Source of the DNA: JASTVH01 sp042862465
Lineage (GTDB): Bacteria; Pseudomonadota; Gammaproteobacteria; Pseudomonadales; Oleiphilaceae
Length of the DNA stretch: 34,703 nt
Assembly (NCBI GenBank): GCA_042862465.1
Contig: JASTVH010000017.1
Coordinates: 1 to 34,703 of the forward strand
Direction of reading: 5' to 3'
Shown here in pieces: positions 25,009 through 33,239 of the stretch. The notes beneath the pieces were generated by a model. The model did no database searches. It saw nothing but the letters and a program-made list of their open reading frames with translations, and was not told where the DNA came from. The position numbers were made by a program, and so were the translations under genes. Positions within the stretch are counted from its first letter, which is position 1. Each line of letters opens with the position of its first letter.

Positions 25009-25202
25009 CTAGTGTACTGTCTGATATAAAACCACCCTATCAGCCCTATGTGTCAGCGGCCCGCCCGCAGGGAGCGCCGCCTATCACTCACCGCAAGGCG
25101 CGGCTCTTGGCAAGGGCTGCGGCCATTCCCGGCGAGCCGCGCCTTGCGGTGAGTGATAGGCGGGGCTCTGATAGGGTGGTTTTATATCAGACAGTACACT
25201 AG
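25009..25202. repeat. MITE-like nested palindrome bounded by CTAG
   Basis: A perfect 35-bp inverted repeat forms the ends (25009-25043 and 25168-25202). Inside it is a second inverted repeat (25072-25106 and 25134-25168) of about 34 bp with one clear mismatch. A 28-nt segment (25044-25071) on the left arm has no partner. Both outer ends are CTAG; if this is a 4-bp target duplication, the terminal repeats are 31 bp and begin TGTACTGTC. No ORF fits inside, so it resembles a non-autonomous miniature element. As RNA or cruciform DNA it would form a very stable hairpin, which may also insulate wzz from the toxin-antitoxin pair. The rest of the gap 24927-25377 shows no convincing gene. Confidence 0.8.
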
Positions 25203-25377
25203 TGAAGGTGGTGAAACAGTTCAATTTAAAACAGCGCTCACAGAGAACACTATCCTGCCTGTCGAAGTCAGCGACTGGCTCAAGACGGGATGGCCGTACG
25301 CTTACGTCCTTTCCATTTTCGTTGCATACTACGGTTCTTGGATGGGAACGTCGGTAGCTGAGGAGCGCACGCTAAAT

Positions 25378-25806
25378 ATGCCTTCAAACGACATCCGCTG
25401 GGTGCAACGACTAAGCAATTTCCGCAAGGCGTACAATCAATTGGACGACGCCATACACTTACGTCGTGAACGACGCCTCTCGCGCCTGGAAGAACAGGGG
25501 GTGATCCAGGCGTTCGAATACACTTACGAACTGGCCTGGAATGTTCTTCGGGATTTTCTGCAATGGCAAGGTATCGCCAATCTGACCGGTTCCAGAGACT
25601 CCATTCGAGAGGCTTTTAACGCCGGTCTTATTGAAAGCGGTGAAGTATGGATGCAGATGCTGCAAGACAGGAACAGGACATCACATACCTACAATGAGGA
25701 AACGGCAACCCAAATCCTCAACAGTATTGATGGTCAGTATCACGAGCTTTTTCAGCAACTTGAACAACGCATGTCGCGCGAGGTGAGTGAACGTGGTCTC
25801 GGGTGA
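25378..25806 (+). CDS. HepT-like HEPN-domain toxin (HI0074/nucleotidyltransferase substrate-binding family)
   Basis: This 142-residue protein begins 'MPSNDIRWVQRLSNFRKAYN' and contains 'GVIQAFEYTYELAWNVLRDFL', typical of the HI0074 family. Near the C terminus it has the HEPN nuclease motif R-X4-H-X-Y ('RNRTSHTY'). In the studied HepT/MntA system the Tyr of this motif is AMPylated by the partner antitoxin, blocking RNase activity. I chose the ATG at 25378; the frame stays open upstream to 25153, but that includes the palindrome arm and matches no family part. The pair is on the plus strand, opposite to the glycan genes. It probably acts as a toxin-antitoxin or phage-defence unit. Confidence 0.88.
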   Translation: MPSNDIRWVQRLSNFRKAYNQLDDAIHLRRERRLSRLEEQGVIQAFEYTYELAWNVLRDFLQWQGIANLTGSRDSIREAFNAGLIESGEVWMQMLQDRNRTSHTYNEETATQILNSIDGQYHELFQQLEQRMSREVSERGLG

Positions 25807-25819
25807 TTGCAACCACAAC

Positions 25820-26146
25820 ATGGCTGATCGCCACACGGGGATCCCCAGCCCGGCCCTGGAAGGGATCAAAGATGTTTTTGGTAGGCATCCCGACATTTGG
25901 CGTGCCACTTTATATGGTTCCAGGGCCAAGGGAACCCACCGGTCCGGCTCCGATATCGATCTGGTTTTGACAGCTCCGGAATTGACTTGGGAAGAATTCA
26001 ATAAAGTGGTGTCCGAGATTGATGACCTGCTTCTCCCCTGGAAAGTGGACCTGGCCCTGGAGCATCAGATTGAGAATCAGGATCTGCTGGATCATATACA
26101 GCGGGTTGGCGTGGTGGTCTATCGCTCAGGGACTGCCGGCGGATAA
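25820..26146 (+). CDS. MntA-like minimal nucleotidyltransferase (antitoxin, HI0073 family)
   Basis: A 108-residue DNA polymerase beta-type nucleotidyltransferase. The catalytic motif GS-X10-D-X-D is intact ('YGSRAKGTHRSGSDIDLVL', about residues 34-52). A third acidic position is plausible in 'WKVDLALEH' (about residue 75). MntA-type proteins transfer AMP from ATP to the Tyr of the HEPN partner's RX4HXY motif, which is also intact here. The start is 13 nt after the hepT-like stop; in-frame GTG codons at 25787 and 25793 would overlap it and cannot be excluded. The order HEPN then MNT is the usual one. Confidence 0.87.
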   Translation: MADRHTGIPSPALEGIKDVFGRHPDIWRATLYGSRAKGTHRSGSDIDLVLTAPELTWEEFNKVVSEIDDLLLPWKVDLALEHQIENQDLLDHIQRVGVVVYRSGTAGG

Positions 26147-26201
26147 GTGGCTGGTTTTATCACCGGTCAATAGCATGAGCGCAAAGAGAATATCAGGGCC
26201 C

Positions 26202-26216
26202 GCCTACCTTGTAGGC
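26202..26216. terminator. Weak hairpin between convergent genes
   Basis: GCCTAC-CTT-GTAGGC forms a 6-bp stem with a 3-nt loop in the 87-nt gap between the convergent mntA-like and comEA-like genes. There is no T-tract on either strand, so a terminator role is a guess from position only. Confidence 0.22.
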
Positions 26217-26233
26217 CAAGCCCCGAGAGCAGT

Positions 26234-26515
26234 TTACTGCAACTTAATGCTGGCCCTGTTCTTCTCCAACGTAGCCTCACCAATCCCCTTAACCTTGGTA
26301 ATACCACCCACAGCTTTGAAAGGCCCATGCGATTCCCGGTACTCAACAATCGCAGCCGCCTTTGCAGGCCCAACACCATCCAGCACTTCCGCCATCTGCG
26401 CCGGCGTCGCTTCGTTGATGTTGACAGTGGTTGGCGTCTCAGCAGCTTGTAGCCCGGCAGAGAAGACAAAGATCAACACAAGAACAGAAAAAACAGATCT
26501 GATATTCCGAATCAT
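26234..26515 (-). CDS. ComEA-like secreted helix-hairpin-helix protein
   Basis: A 93-residue protein with a signal peptide (residues 1 to about 25, 'SVFSVLVLIFVFSAGLQA' then AETP) and a double helix-hairpin-helix domain of the ComEA type: 'VNINEATPAQMAEVLDGVG', 'AAAIVEYRESHGPF', 'ITKVKGIGEATLEKNR'. Short gammaproteobacterial ComEA homologues bind DNA in the periplasm and help uptake during transformation, though many copies lack known function. The ATG at 26515 is supported by AAGGAG eight bases upstream; the frame continues upstream without family similarity. It is separate from the glycan operons and may mark the original chromosomal flank of one of them. Confidence 0.9.
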   Translation of the reverse strand: MIRNIRSVFSVLVLIFVFSAGLQAAETPTTVNINEATPAQMAEVLDGVGPAKAAAIVEYRESHGPFKAVGGITKVKGIGEATLEKNRASIKLQ

Positions 26516-26859
26516 GGAATTGACTCCTTTCCTTGGTTTTTTAAGGGCTACACGATTCGGAGAACCAGGCGAACGCCTGGTGGCAGAAAGAAAATCGGGC
26601 ACACGCTCCATGTGCGCCCCTCCGTGGCACTACGCTTTGCCTGATCCTTCAGGCGTTATACCTCCATGTCGCGTATCCCTACGGTCGCAGTGCATCCATG
26701 CGGTTGCGTATTGTAATCATCTCTACACTTTTGCCTATAAGAGATTTGCTATTCTTCACGTAGGAAATATCGCACAAGGTACTCGCTAACGTATTTTCCC
26801 TCAGAGAAAAGCGAAAACGTCAGAAAAGCTATCGGGTCGCTTTCTCGTCTGGTCTCGTC
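26516..26859. other. 344-nt intergenic region between comEA-like and sulfotransferase genes
   Basis: No convincing gene. It holds the comEA leader and ribosome site at its left end and a perfect 18-bp palindrome, ACCAGGCG-AA-CGCCTGGT, at 26564-26581. That palindrome could be an operator or a stem in the comEA 5' untranslated region. No T-tract follows on either strand. I see no clear terminator for the minus-strand sulfotransferase gene ending at 26860. Confidence 0.5.
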
Positions 26860-27834
26860 TTAGCGCCGATAAAATTGAGCCTTTGCAGCCATGTTCTCTT
26901 TGACACCCTGCGACCTTCTCAAGGCAATCCCGCGCAGCTCTGTTTGATGCAGCTGCTCAAGCCAACCATCCGTTATCCGGTCAAGCTCTGCATCACTGTA
27001 ATCTGTCTTATACCCTAAATGGTTCATCTCGAACCGGCATATCGCCTCAACAGCCTTGATTTCATCAGGCCTCAATTCAGCCTGGTATTTGTTAGAGTTA
27101 TTGTTCATGATGCCGCGAGAAAGGTTATCCCAGGCCTTTTGTTTAGCAGCATTTTTCTGAATTATTTCATTCTTATAAAAATCAAAGACTTCCTCATCAT
27201 AGGGAACGCCTAAAAATTCCAGGATTGTCCTAACCTCTGCTTCAGTATTCGTAGTCAAATCTTCATACCTGAGGAGATGCGCTTTACCCTGGCCTCTCAA
27301 AATATGGAGGTTTTTCAGGCTTTGCTGCTGGTCATGTTTCCATTGGCGTGCCGCCTGAACGACGCCTCCGGGATGAACGGTACTTTTCTTCCATGACAGC
27401 GCCATATCGCGAGGATCCCGGACCTGATAGATATACTTCGATTCAGAAAAGTAGGCCATGAGGAAAGGAAAAAACTCATATACCTGATTTTCCTTTATAA
27501 ACACATGCTGTTTACCGTGCGCCCTAGCCTCCTCCATGAATATATTCTTAAGCAAAGAAATTACGTCACCTTCAGGTGCTATCTGCCTTAGATCTTCCAA
27601 CGAAAACTCTCTTTTCCAGATGGAAAAATCCACAGATATTAACCGAAAAATGTCTTCGACAAGTCGGCTCCAATTCTCTGAATTTTTCAGATCGCCGTAT
27701 CTGAAAATATTTCGAGCCACAGGATTAATAATATGCTTTGTCGCCGGGCCACAAATATTATTGTGCCCATTTAGCAAGCTTGTTATTAAATTGCTGCCTG
27801 ACCGCTCAGAGCACATCAAGAAGAAAAATGACAC
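26860..27834 (-). CDS. Sulfotransferase-family protein (PAPS-dependent)
   Basis: A 324-residue sulfotransferase. The PAPS 5'-phosphosulfate loop is 'LMCSERSGSNLITSLLNGH' (about residues 6-24). The 3'-phosphate-binding segment is 'YIYQVRDPRDMALSWKKS' (about residues 133-150), with 'HLLRYEDLTTN' after it. Domain length and spacing suit a carbohydrate or lipid sulfotransferase. The frame opens at a TTG (27840), but GTG at 27834 has GGAGG six bases upstream and is the better start. It is last in the A+T-rich module read from 34271, 43 nt after the second flippase. No direct link to the flippase substrate is provable. Confidence 0.87.
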   Translation of the reverse strand: MSFFFLMCSERSGSNLITSLLNGHNNICGPATKHIINPVARNIFRYGDLKNSENWSRLVEDIFRLISVDFSIWKREFSLEDLRQIAPEGDVISLLKNIFMEEARAHGKQHVFIKENQVYEFFPFLMAYFSESKYIYQVRDPRDMALSWKKSTVHPGGVVQAARQWKHDQQQSLKNLHILRGQGKAHLLRYEDLTTNTEAEVRTILEFLGVPYDEEVFDFYKNEIIQKNAAKQKAWDNLSRGIMNNNSNKYQAELRPDEIKAVEAICRFEMNHLGYKTDYSDAELDRITDGWLEQLHQTELRGIALRRSQGVKENMAAKAQFYRR

Positions 27835-27877
27835 GGCCAACCTCCAATCGATTTCATTTATCTAAAGGCAAACACCA

Positions 27878-29338
27878 CTATGTAGAAGATCCTATATTTC
27901 TAAACTTAAGGTACGCAACCAAGTAATCTTTCAAGACAGAATACTGCTTATGCGAAAAAACAAAACTTAGAGCAAAAAACATTAAAAACATGAGAAGCAC
28001 AACCGCGATTAGAACCACTAAAGGGGAGGCCTCCACAGCCTCAAGCACCAGAAAGCCCGCGGCAGCACAGAAAAATGAAACAAAAAGTACCGGCCCAAAA
28101 TCCTTTATTTGGTCGAAAACTCCATATCCGATCAACCTCCCGGAATAATAGCTATTAGTAAAAAAATGAGCAAAAGAAGTTAATATCTGACCCAGAAGAA
28201 TCGCATAAACTCCATACCTGCATGTCGCCAGAAGCACAATTGCATTTACAGACTTTTTGATAATCTCCAGATAAAAAAACAGATCGGACCTGCCTTTAAC
28301 CTTCAGGAGATTCAGGTTAATAGAATGAATCGGCAACAACACCGAGGCAACACACAACAACTGAAAGTACGGAACAGCCAGCTGCCATTTTTCCGGCAAA
28401 AACAGTTCAAACAATGGCTCGGAAGCAACCCCAACAAACAGAACTACAGGAAAAACAATCATACTGGTTATTATAATTATTTTTTTATAGCCTTCCTTAA
28501 GGCGGACACTGTCGTTCTGAATTGATGCCATGGCCGGATAAGAAACTCTTTGGATCGCCGTAACCATTTGTTGCACCAGTAATTCCCGGACTTTCTGCGC
28601 AAAGAAATAGAGCCCGGCTACCGGTGCCGAAAAGAGTTTGGCGATAACAATGACGTAAAGATTTCGAAAAACGGTATCCAACGCACCGGACAGAAACAGC
28701 TTGTAGCCAAAGCTGTAAAGCTCCCTGAGAGACGCCCAGCTAAATTCTCTGGTGGGACGCCATCCCTCTAGCCACCAAAGAAGCAGTGTATGGATAAAGG
28801 CATTGAGGAGGATTTGCGATATTAACGCCCGAACCCCGAATCCCAGATAGGCGAGATAGACAGCTACGATGCCTGAAACGATACTGGCGGGGAAACTGGC
28901 TTTGAGTTGGGCCTTGAAATTGAGCTTTCGGCTGAGGCTAGCAACCTGAACCACTTGAAAGGACATAATAACGACGTTCAAGGATGCCAGTCTTATCAGC
29001 TCAACAAGCCTTGATTCGCCATAGAATTCTGCGATAAATGGAGCAAGGAAGAAGAGAGCCCCATAGGAGAACCCTCCCAGCATCAAATTGCCGTAAAAGG
29101 CCGTAGCGTAATCCTTTTGCGTTGTATTCTCCTGTCGAATGAGACCATCCCTGAAGCCCGCTTCCATTAGCGTCTGGCCCAACGCCAGGAACACGGCCAT
29201 CATTGCTACAAGACCAAAATCTTCCGGAACGAGAAACTTCGCCAACAGCAGTGTTACCACTATGCTCACGCCGCGCTTGGCAAACTGTTCAGAAATATTC
29301 CAGATTAACCCGGTCGTTGTTCTTGCAGTAAGTGACAT
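27878..29338 (-). CDS. Second MOP-superfamily flippase (WzxC/RfbX-like lipopolysaccharide biosynthesis protein)
   Basis: A 486-residue polytopic protein with about 12-14 hydrophobic segments. The N terminus 'GLIWNISEQFAKRGVSIVVTLLLAKFLVPEDFGLVAM' region is typical of the WzxC/TuaB-type branch of MOP flippases, distinct from the one at 21812-23191. It would export lipid-linked repeat units. Flanked on both sides by sulfotransferase genes, it may handle a sulfated unit. The start at 29338 has no strong ribosome site, so an internal start is possible. Two flippases in one window suggest two glycan clusters placed side by side. Confidence 0.9.
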   Translation of the reverse strand: MSLTARTTTGLIWNISEQFAKRGVSIVVTLLLAKFLVPEDFGLVAMMAVFLALGQTLMEAGFRDGLIRQENTTQKDYATAFYGNLMLGGFSYGALFFLAPFIAEFYGESRLVELIRLASLNVVIMSFQVVQVASLSRKLNFKAQLKASFPASIVSGIVAVYLAYLGFGVRALISQILLNAFIHTLLLWWLEGWRPTREFSWASLRELYSFGYKLFLSGALDTVFRNLYVIVIAKLFSAPVAGLYFFAQKVRELLVQQMVTAIQRVSYPAMASIQNDSVRLKEGYKKIIIITSMIVFPVVLFVGVASEPLFELFLPEKWQLAVPYFQLLCVASVLLPIHSINLNLLKVKGRSDLFFYLEIIKKSVNAIVLLATCRYGVYAILLGQILTSFAHFFTNSYYSGRLIGYGVFDQIKDFGPVLFVSFFCAAAGFLVLEAVEASPLVVLIAVVLLMFLMFFALSFVFSHKQYSVLKDYLVAYLKFRNIGSST

Positions 29339-29399
29339 CTATCTAGACGGTTGCTCCAGTGTCTTTTGATATATTCAAAAGGACTTCAAGGTATTCTTT

Positions 29400-30419
29400 T
29401 TAAGCGTATCTTGCGAAATATTTTGCGTAGGCTTGTTCCGCATCCAATTGACTATACTCTTCCAGCCTCCAAACATTGGTACTGTAAAAGCATTTCTCCC
29501 CTTTATAGGAAGGCCAGATTTTCTGACGTTCTCCATGTAGTCGTTCGATGTGACTCACCACGTCATGGTAGGCACGCTCTGGATCTTGGCAGAACTCTTC
29601 GTAATGGATAACTAGCTTGTTCACTTCAGGCAAGCTCGTCATAGCACGCTCAATCGAACAGTTTGTGGCAGCAATCTGCCCTGCTACCGATTCCAGTGGT
29701 TCAAGGTCTTTGAGTTCCGGGTATTCTCTGATTTTGAAGGAATACCACTGCCTCATATCACCATGCTGCCGCTTTCGAGCTTCCAGTGCTGATTGAATGT
29801 TGAAAACCGGAGGGCGTCGAATCCATAAAAAAAGTGCCTTATCAAACTGTTCTGCCAGCTGGGCAATATTCTGGTTCATGATCATGGCTTTCATGGCAAA
29901 CGGTTTTTGAAAAATGTTTGCCAGCGCATTGAGTTCATCCCGTAACCCGTCCAAATCTGCCTGTTTTTTAAGCTGCCCGGCAGGAAGATAGTCCAATTCT
30001 GAAAAAGGCAGGAACCTGCGCCAAAAATACCAAAATTCGTTAGGCGCTAGGGCACCTTTCGTTTTTCCATTTTCGGATCTAAAAGAAATCTCTGATTGGA
30101 AATCCAGAATTTCATTTCTGAAGTTATAAACCGGATCGGTCAACAATTGCTGTATTCTTGCACCTACAAGCGGGGCTCCATAAAACCTGGACAACAAATT
30201 GGTTGGATAAGCCACAAGACCGGTTGTGGCCAGCCACTGCATCAGGAGAGTGGTACCCGACCGAAGAGGGCCAACCAGAAATATCTTTGGAAACTTCTCG
30301 GATGAGTCTGTGAGATATTTTTGATTCGCGTCTGCGAGATTTGAATTCAGTTCTTCCAATAGCTGCTCGAGCGCCGGGACGCGAGAAAAGGAATCTGTTC
30401 GTTTTTGAGATTCTGACAT
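29400..30419 (-). CDS. Sulfotransferase-family protein (PAPS-dependent)
   Basis: A 339-residue protein with a canonical 5'-phosphosulfate loop 'IFLVGPLRSGTTLLMQWLATT' (about residues 46-66). The candidate 3'-phosphate-binding strand is 'ALFLWIRRPPVFNIQSAL' (about residues 193-210), where the usual RDP is RRP. A 'LVIHYEEFCQDPE' segment follows, as in many sulfotransferases. The extra ~45 polar N-terminal residues contain a possible short coiled coil. ATG at 30419 has AAGG seven bases upstream. It lies between the WbqC-family gene and the second flippase in the same direction. Substrate unknown; glycan sulfation is inferred from context. Confidence 0.85.
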   Translation of the reverse strand: MSESQKRTDSFSRVPALEQLLEELNSNLADANQKYLTDSSEKFPKIFLVGPLRSGTTLLMQWLATTGLVAYPTNLLSRFYGAPLVGARIQQLLTDPVYNFRNEILDFQSEISFRSENGKTKGALAPNEFWYFWRRFLPFSELDYLPAGQLKKQADLDGLRDELNALANIFQKPFAMKAMIMNQNIAQLAEQFDKALFLWIRRPPVFNIQSALEARKRQHGDMRQWYSFKIREYPELKDLEPLESVAGQIAATNCSIERAMTSLPEVNKLVIHYEEFCQDPERAYHDVVSHIERLHGERQKIWPSYKGEKCFYSTNVWRLEEYSQLDAEQAYAKYFARYA

Positions 30420-30549
30420 TCAAAAGGCCTTCTTTACCCAGGGCTACGAGGGTTCGGCACTGTGACCTGAAAACGGCTTCATATTGCAATCATGTGGATG
30501 ATCAAATCGACGCACACCATTACGTTTTTGTGTGACTGATATGAACCTA

Positions 30550-31239
30550 TCAGTCCAGTTCATATTGATTTAGAAGTCTTACGACCTCCCGGGGTGGACA
30601 GTGCATGAGCACATCGATAATAGAAAGATTTGGCACGAACTCGCCTTTACGTTGGTCATATTCTACCGGTAAAGGCCTGAGAAACTTGAGTTCAACATTT
30701 CTCTCTTTAAAGTAGGACTTTGAGTAAAGCTCCCTTCCTCCGGGGGCGTTGATATAAATATCGCCTTCAAATTTCCGGGTCAACGCGATAAGTCGATCTT
30801 TGGCATCGGCACTCCGATCATACTCAAGTTCGCTTGCCTTAATAATGCGCTGTGGAATATCAAGGTAATTATAAATATCCTCAAAGGATTTTATGCAAAG
30901 GGCAGCAATACTCCTTTCCTTGTTCTCTAAAATATTTTTTACTATCGGTAAAACATATTCAAAAAAAGGAGCTTTAGCATAACTGTGCTCAATTGCCCTA
31001 ACAACTTTCTTTACATCGGGCGAAAACTCCAAATCTGATATTTTTTTATTCTGAGAAGCACCTGGAACCGGCACTGTAAAGCGTATCACTCCACTGGGAG
31101 ATAGGATCCGATTCCTGTTTATATAACCCCTATTTATGTAATCAACATCATCATAGACAATAAAAACATCGGCGGCATTGATGAGCTGAAAGTAACCAAT
31201 ATATGGAAACAAATAGGGCTGCATAACCGCCACTTTCAT
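30550..31239 (-). CDS. WbqC-family protein
   Basis: A 229-residue protein with the family hallmark N terminus 'VAVMQPYLFPYIGYFQLINAADVFIVYDDV' region (residues 3-32), 'YINRGYINRNRI', and 'FEGDIYINAPGGRELYSKSYF' in the second half. WbqC-like proteins occur in O-antigen and capsule clusters next to aminotransferases. They have been suggested to transfer glycine or a similar group onto amino sugars, but the biochemistry is not settled. Here it directly follows rmlA and a DegT-type aminotransferase, consistent with modification of a dTDP-amino-sugar residue. ATG at 31239 follows GGATAGGA. Confidence 0.88.
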   Translation of the reverse strand: MKVAVMQPYLFPYIGYFQLINAADVFIVYDDVDYINRGYINRNRILSPSGVIRFTVPVPGASQNKKISDLEFSPDVKKVVRAIEHSYAKAPFFEYVLPIVKNILENKERSIAALCIKSFEDIYNYLDIPQRIIKASELEYDRSADAKDRLIALTRKFEGDIYINAPGGRELYSKSYFKERNVELKFLRPLPVEYDQRKGEFVPNLSIIDVLMHCPPREVVRLLNQYELD

Positions 31240-31261
31240 TTCCTATCCCCTAAATCAGCCA

Positions 31262-32131
31262 TCAAGCACCTTCCAGAATATCGATCAGGTATTGACCGTA
31301 ACGGTTTTTCTTGAGTCGGCTGGCCTGCATCAGCATTTCTTCTTTGTTCAGCCAACCCTGGTTGAAAGCAATCTCTTCCAGGCAAGCAATTTTATACCCT
31401 TGGCGCTTTTCGATGGTTTCAACAAACTGAGCGGCTTCTAACAAGCTTTCATGGGTTCCGGTGTCCAGCCATGCGAAACCGCGTCCCAATAGCTCTACGT
31501 TGAGCGCCCCTTGCTCCAGATACACCCTGTTGATATCGGTAATTTCCAGCTCACCCCGCACACTCGGTTTCACCTGTTTCGCAAGATCAACAACGCTATT
31601 ATCGTAAAAATAAAGCCCGGTAACAGCATAGTGAGATTTGGGAGATTGGGGCTTTTCTTCAATCGAAATGGCGCGGCGGTTTTTATCGAACTCGACCACC
31701 CCGAACCGTTCCGGATCCTTCACCTGATATCCAAACACGGTGGCCCCTTCAGTTCGCTTTGCCGCCTGCTTCAACTTTGGGCTGAAACCATGGCCGTAAA
31801 ATATATTGTCTCCCAACACGAGGCATACGCTTCCGTCACCAATGAACTCTTCACCGATAATGAAAGCCTGTGCCAGGCCTGCCGGCGTAGGCTGTACTTC
31901 ATATTTGAGGTTAATACCAAATTGGCGCCCACTGCCCAATGCTCGTTGAAATCCCGCCTGATCTTCCGGTGTGGTAATAATCAGGATGTCGCGAATACCC
32001 GCCAGCATGAGCACTGAGAGCGGATAATAAATCATGGGTTTGTCGTATACAGGCAGCAGTTGTTTTGACGTGCCCAAAGTGATGGGGTGTAGCCTCGATC
32101 CGGTGCCACCGGCAAGGATTATACCTTTCAT
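31262..32131 (-). CDS. rmlA: Glucose-1-phosphate thymidylyltransferase
   Basis: RmlA makes dTDP-glucose from dTTP and glucose-1-phosphate, the first step to dTDP-deoxy and amino sugars. The 289-residue protein has the signature 'GIILAGGTGSRLHPITLGTSKQLLPVYDKPMIYYP' (residues 2-36, in part) plus 'LVLGDNIFYGHG', 'VVEFD', 'SIEEKP' and 'RGFAWLDTGTHESLLEA'. The start at 32131 (MKGIILAGG) lies one base past the aminotransferase stop (TGACATG); the frame's upstream GTG at 32140 is inside that gene. No intact rmlB, rmlC or rmlD is in the window. The next enzyme must be encoded elsewhere or upstream of the right edge. Confidence 0.96.
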   Translation of the reverse strand: MKGIILAGGTGSRLHPITLGTSKQLLPVYDKPMIYYPLSVLMLAGIRDILIITTPEDQAGFQRALGSGRQFGINLKYEVQPTPAGLAQAFIIGEEFIGDGSVCLVLGDNIFYGHGFSPKLKQAAKRTEGATVFGYQVKDPERFGVVEFDKNRRAISIEEKPQSPKSHYAVTGLYFYDNSVVDLAKQVKPSVRGELEITDINRVYLEQGALNVELLGRGFAWLDTGTHESLLEAAQFVETIEKRQGYKIACLEEIAFNQGWLNKEEMLMQASRLKKNRYGQYLIDILEGA

Positions 32132-32132
32132 G

Positions 32133-33215
32133 TCACACACCCTTTTTTACGGCTTCTATGATTCTTCGAACGTCTGCTCCAGCAAGATCCGGATAGACAG
32201 GCAAGCACAAAACTCGGCGAGCTGAGCTAACCGCGTTGTCGCAGTGCTCCGTTTGCTGATTGGCGAAGACTTCCAGTTCACTAAGGCTTGGATAGAAATA
32301 CCGCCTTGCAAAAACACCTATGACCTTGAGGCTCTCCAAGACCTTTAGGCATTGCTCTTCCGATTTGAGCAAAACAGGTGCATAAGCAGCATTCTGGGTC
32401 GCACCCTCACGCCAGTGGGGGAATTCGACAACACCATCCAAACCTTCATGATAAGCAGTCAGTATCTCTGTGCGTTTTTCAAGAATCTGATCGATGGATT
32501 CCAATAGGCATAATCCATAGGCCGCATGAACTTCGCTCATCTTTGCATTAAGACCAATGAGATCGATATTCTCCGGCCCCTCACCAAGGCCAAAATTGAT
32601 CATTCTTTGCGCATTGGCGAACACCTCATCGCTTTCAAAGACAATAGCGCCCCCTTCAACTGTGTGAAAAAGCTTTGTGGCATGAAAGCTCAGGGTGGAA
32701 GCATCCCCCCAGTTCAACAGGCTCTCACCGCGGTATTTAACCGCAAAAGCATGAGATGCGTCGTAAACGATGGGTAGAGAGTACTTTTCTCGCAGTCCTT
32801 GAAACGCTTCGACATCGCAGGGATTACCGTATACATGCACCGGCACCACAGCCTTGCTCTGCGGAGTAATACTCGATTCTGCTGCAGCGGGCGACAAACA
32901 AAGAGTGCCGGCCTCTATATCTGCAAATCGTGGGCTAACCCCCTGCCATTGCATGGAGCTCGCTGTGGCAATGAATGTAAACGGCGTAGTAACCGCCTCA
33001 TTTTCAACTCCCAAAGCCTTGTAAGCGACCTGCAGTGCTGATGTTCCATTCGATGTTAGCAACAAATTGCGAACGCCCAGATAGTCCTGAAGTCGTTCAG
33101 TGAGCTCTTGCACCAGTGGGCCGTTGTTGGTTAACCATACTCGCTCGTGGATTCGTTCCAGATACCTGGTGACCTTTGAGAGTTCAGGGATAACGGGCTT
33201 GGTTACCTGAATCAT
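32133..33215 (-). CDS. DegT/DnrJ/EryC1/StrS-family PLP-dependent sugar aminotransferase
   Basis: A 360-residue type I fold aminotransferase. The N terminus has 'WLTNNGPLVQELTERL' and 'LLLTSNGTSALQVAYKAL'. The PLP-lysine motif is 'LSFHATKLFHTVEGGAIV' (Lys near residue 181), preceded by 'IVYDASHAFAVKY' with the ring-stacking/Asp segment. Homologues such as VioA and FdtB convert dTDP-4-keto or 3-keto-6-deoxyglucose to amino sugars using glutamate. Pairing with rmlA supports a dTDP-linked substrate, while the keto-forming dehydratase RmlB is not here. The regiochemistry (C3 or C4) is not certain. It starts 24 nt after the epimerase stop. Confidence 0.9.
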   Translation of the reverse strand: MIQVTKPVIPELSKVTRYLERIHERVWLTNNGPLVQELTERLQDYLGVRNLLLTSNGTSALQVAYKALGVENEAVTTPFTFIATASSMQWQGVSPRFADIEAGTLCLSPAAAESSITPQSKAVVPVHVYGNPCDVEAFQGLREKYSLPIVYDASHAFAVKYRGESLLNWGDASTLSFHATKLFHTVEGGAIVFESDEVFANAQRMINFGLGEGPENIDLIGLNAKMSEVHAAYGLCLLESIDQILEKRTEILTAYHEGLDGVVEFPHWREGATQNAAYAPVLLKSEEQCLKVLESLKVIGVFARRYFYPSLSELEVFANQQTEHCDNAVSSARRVLCLPVYPDLAGADVRRIIEAVKKGV

Positions 33216-33239
33216 TATAATTTCACCGCTTCATCTAAA

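Noticed and set aside
24927..25377. Integron attC site or phage attachment site as an explanation of the palindrome
   Set aside because: No R/L core boxes (GTTRRRY), no integrase and no tRNA are near; CTAG-bounded long arms fit a MITE better.
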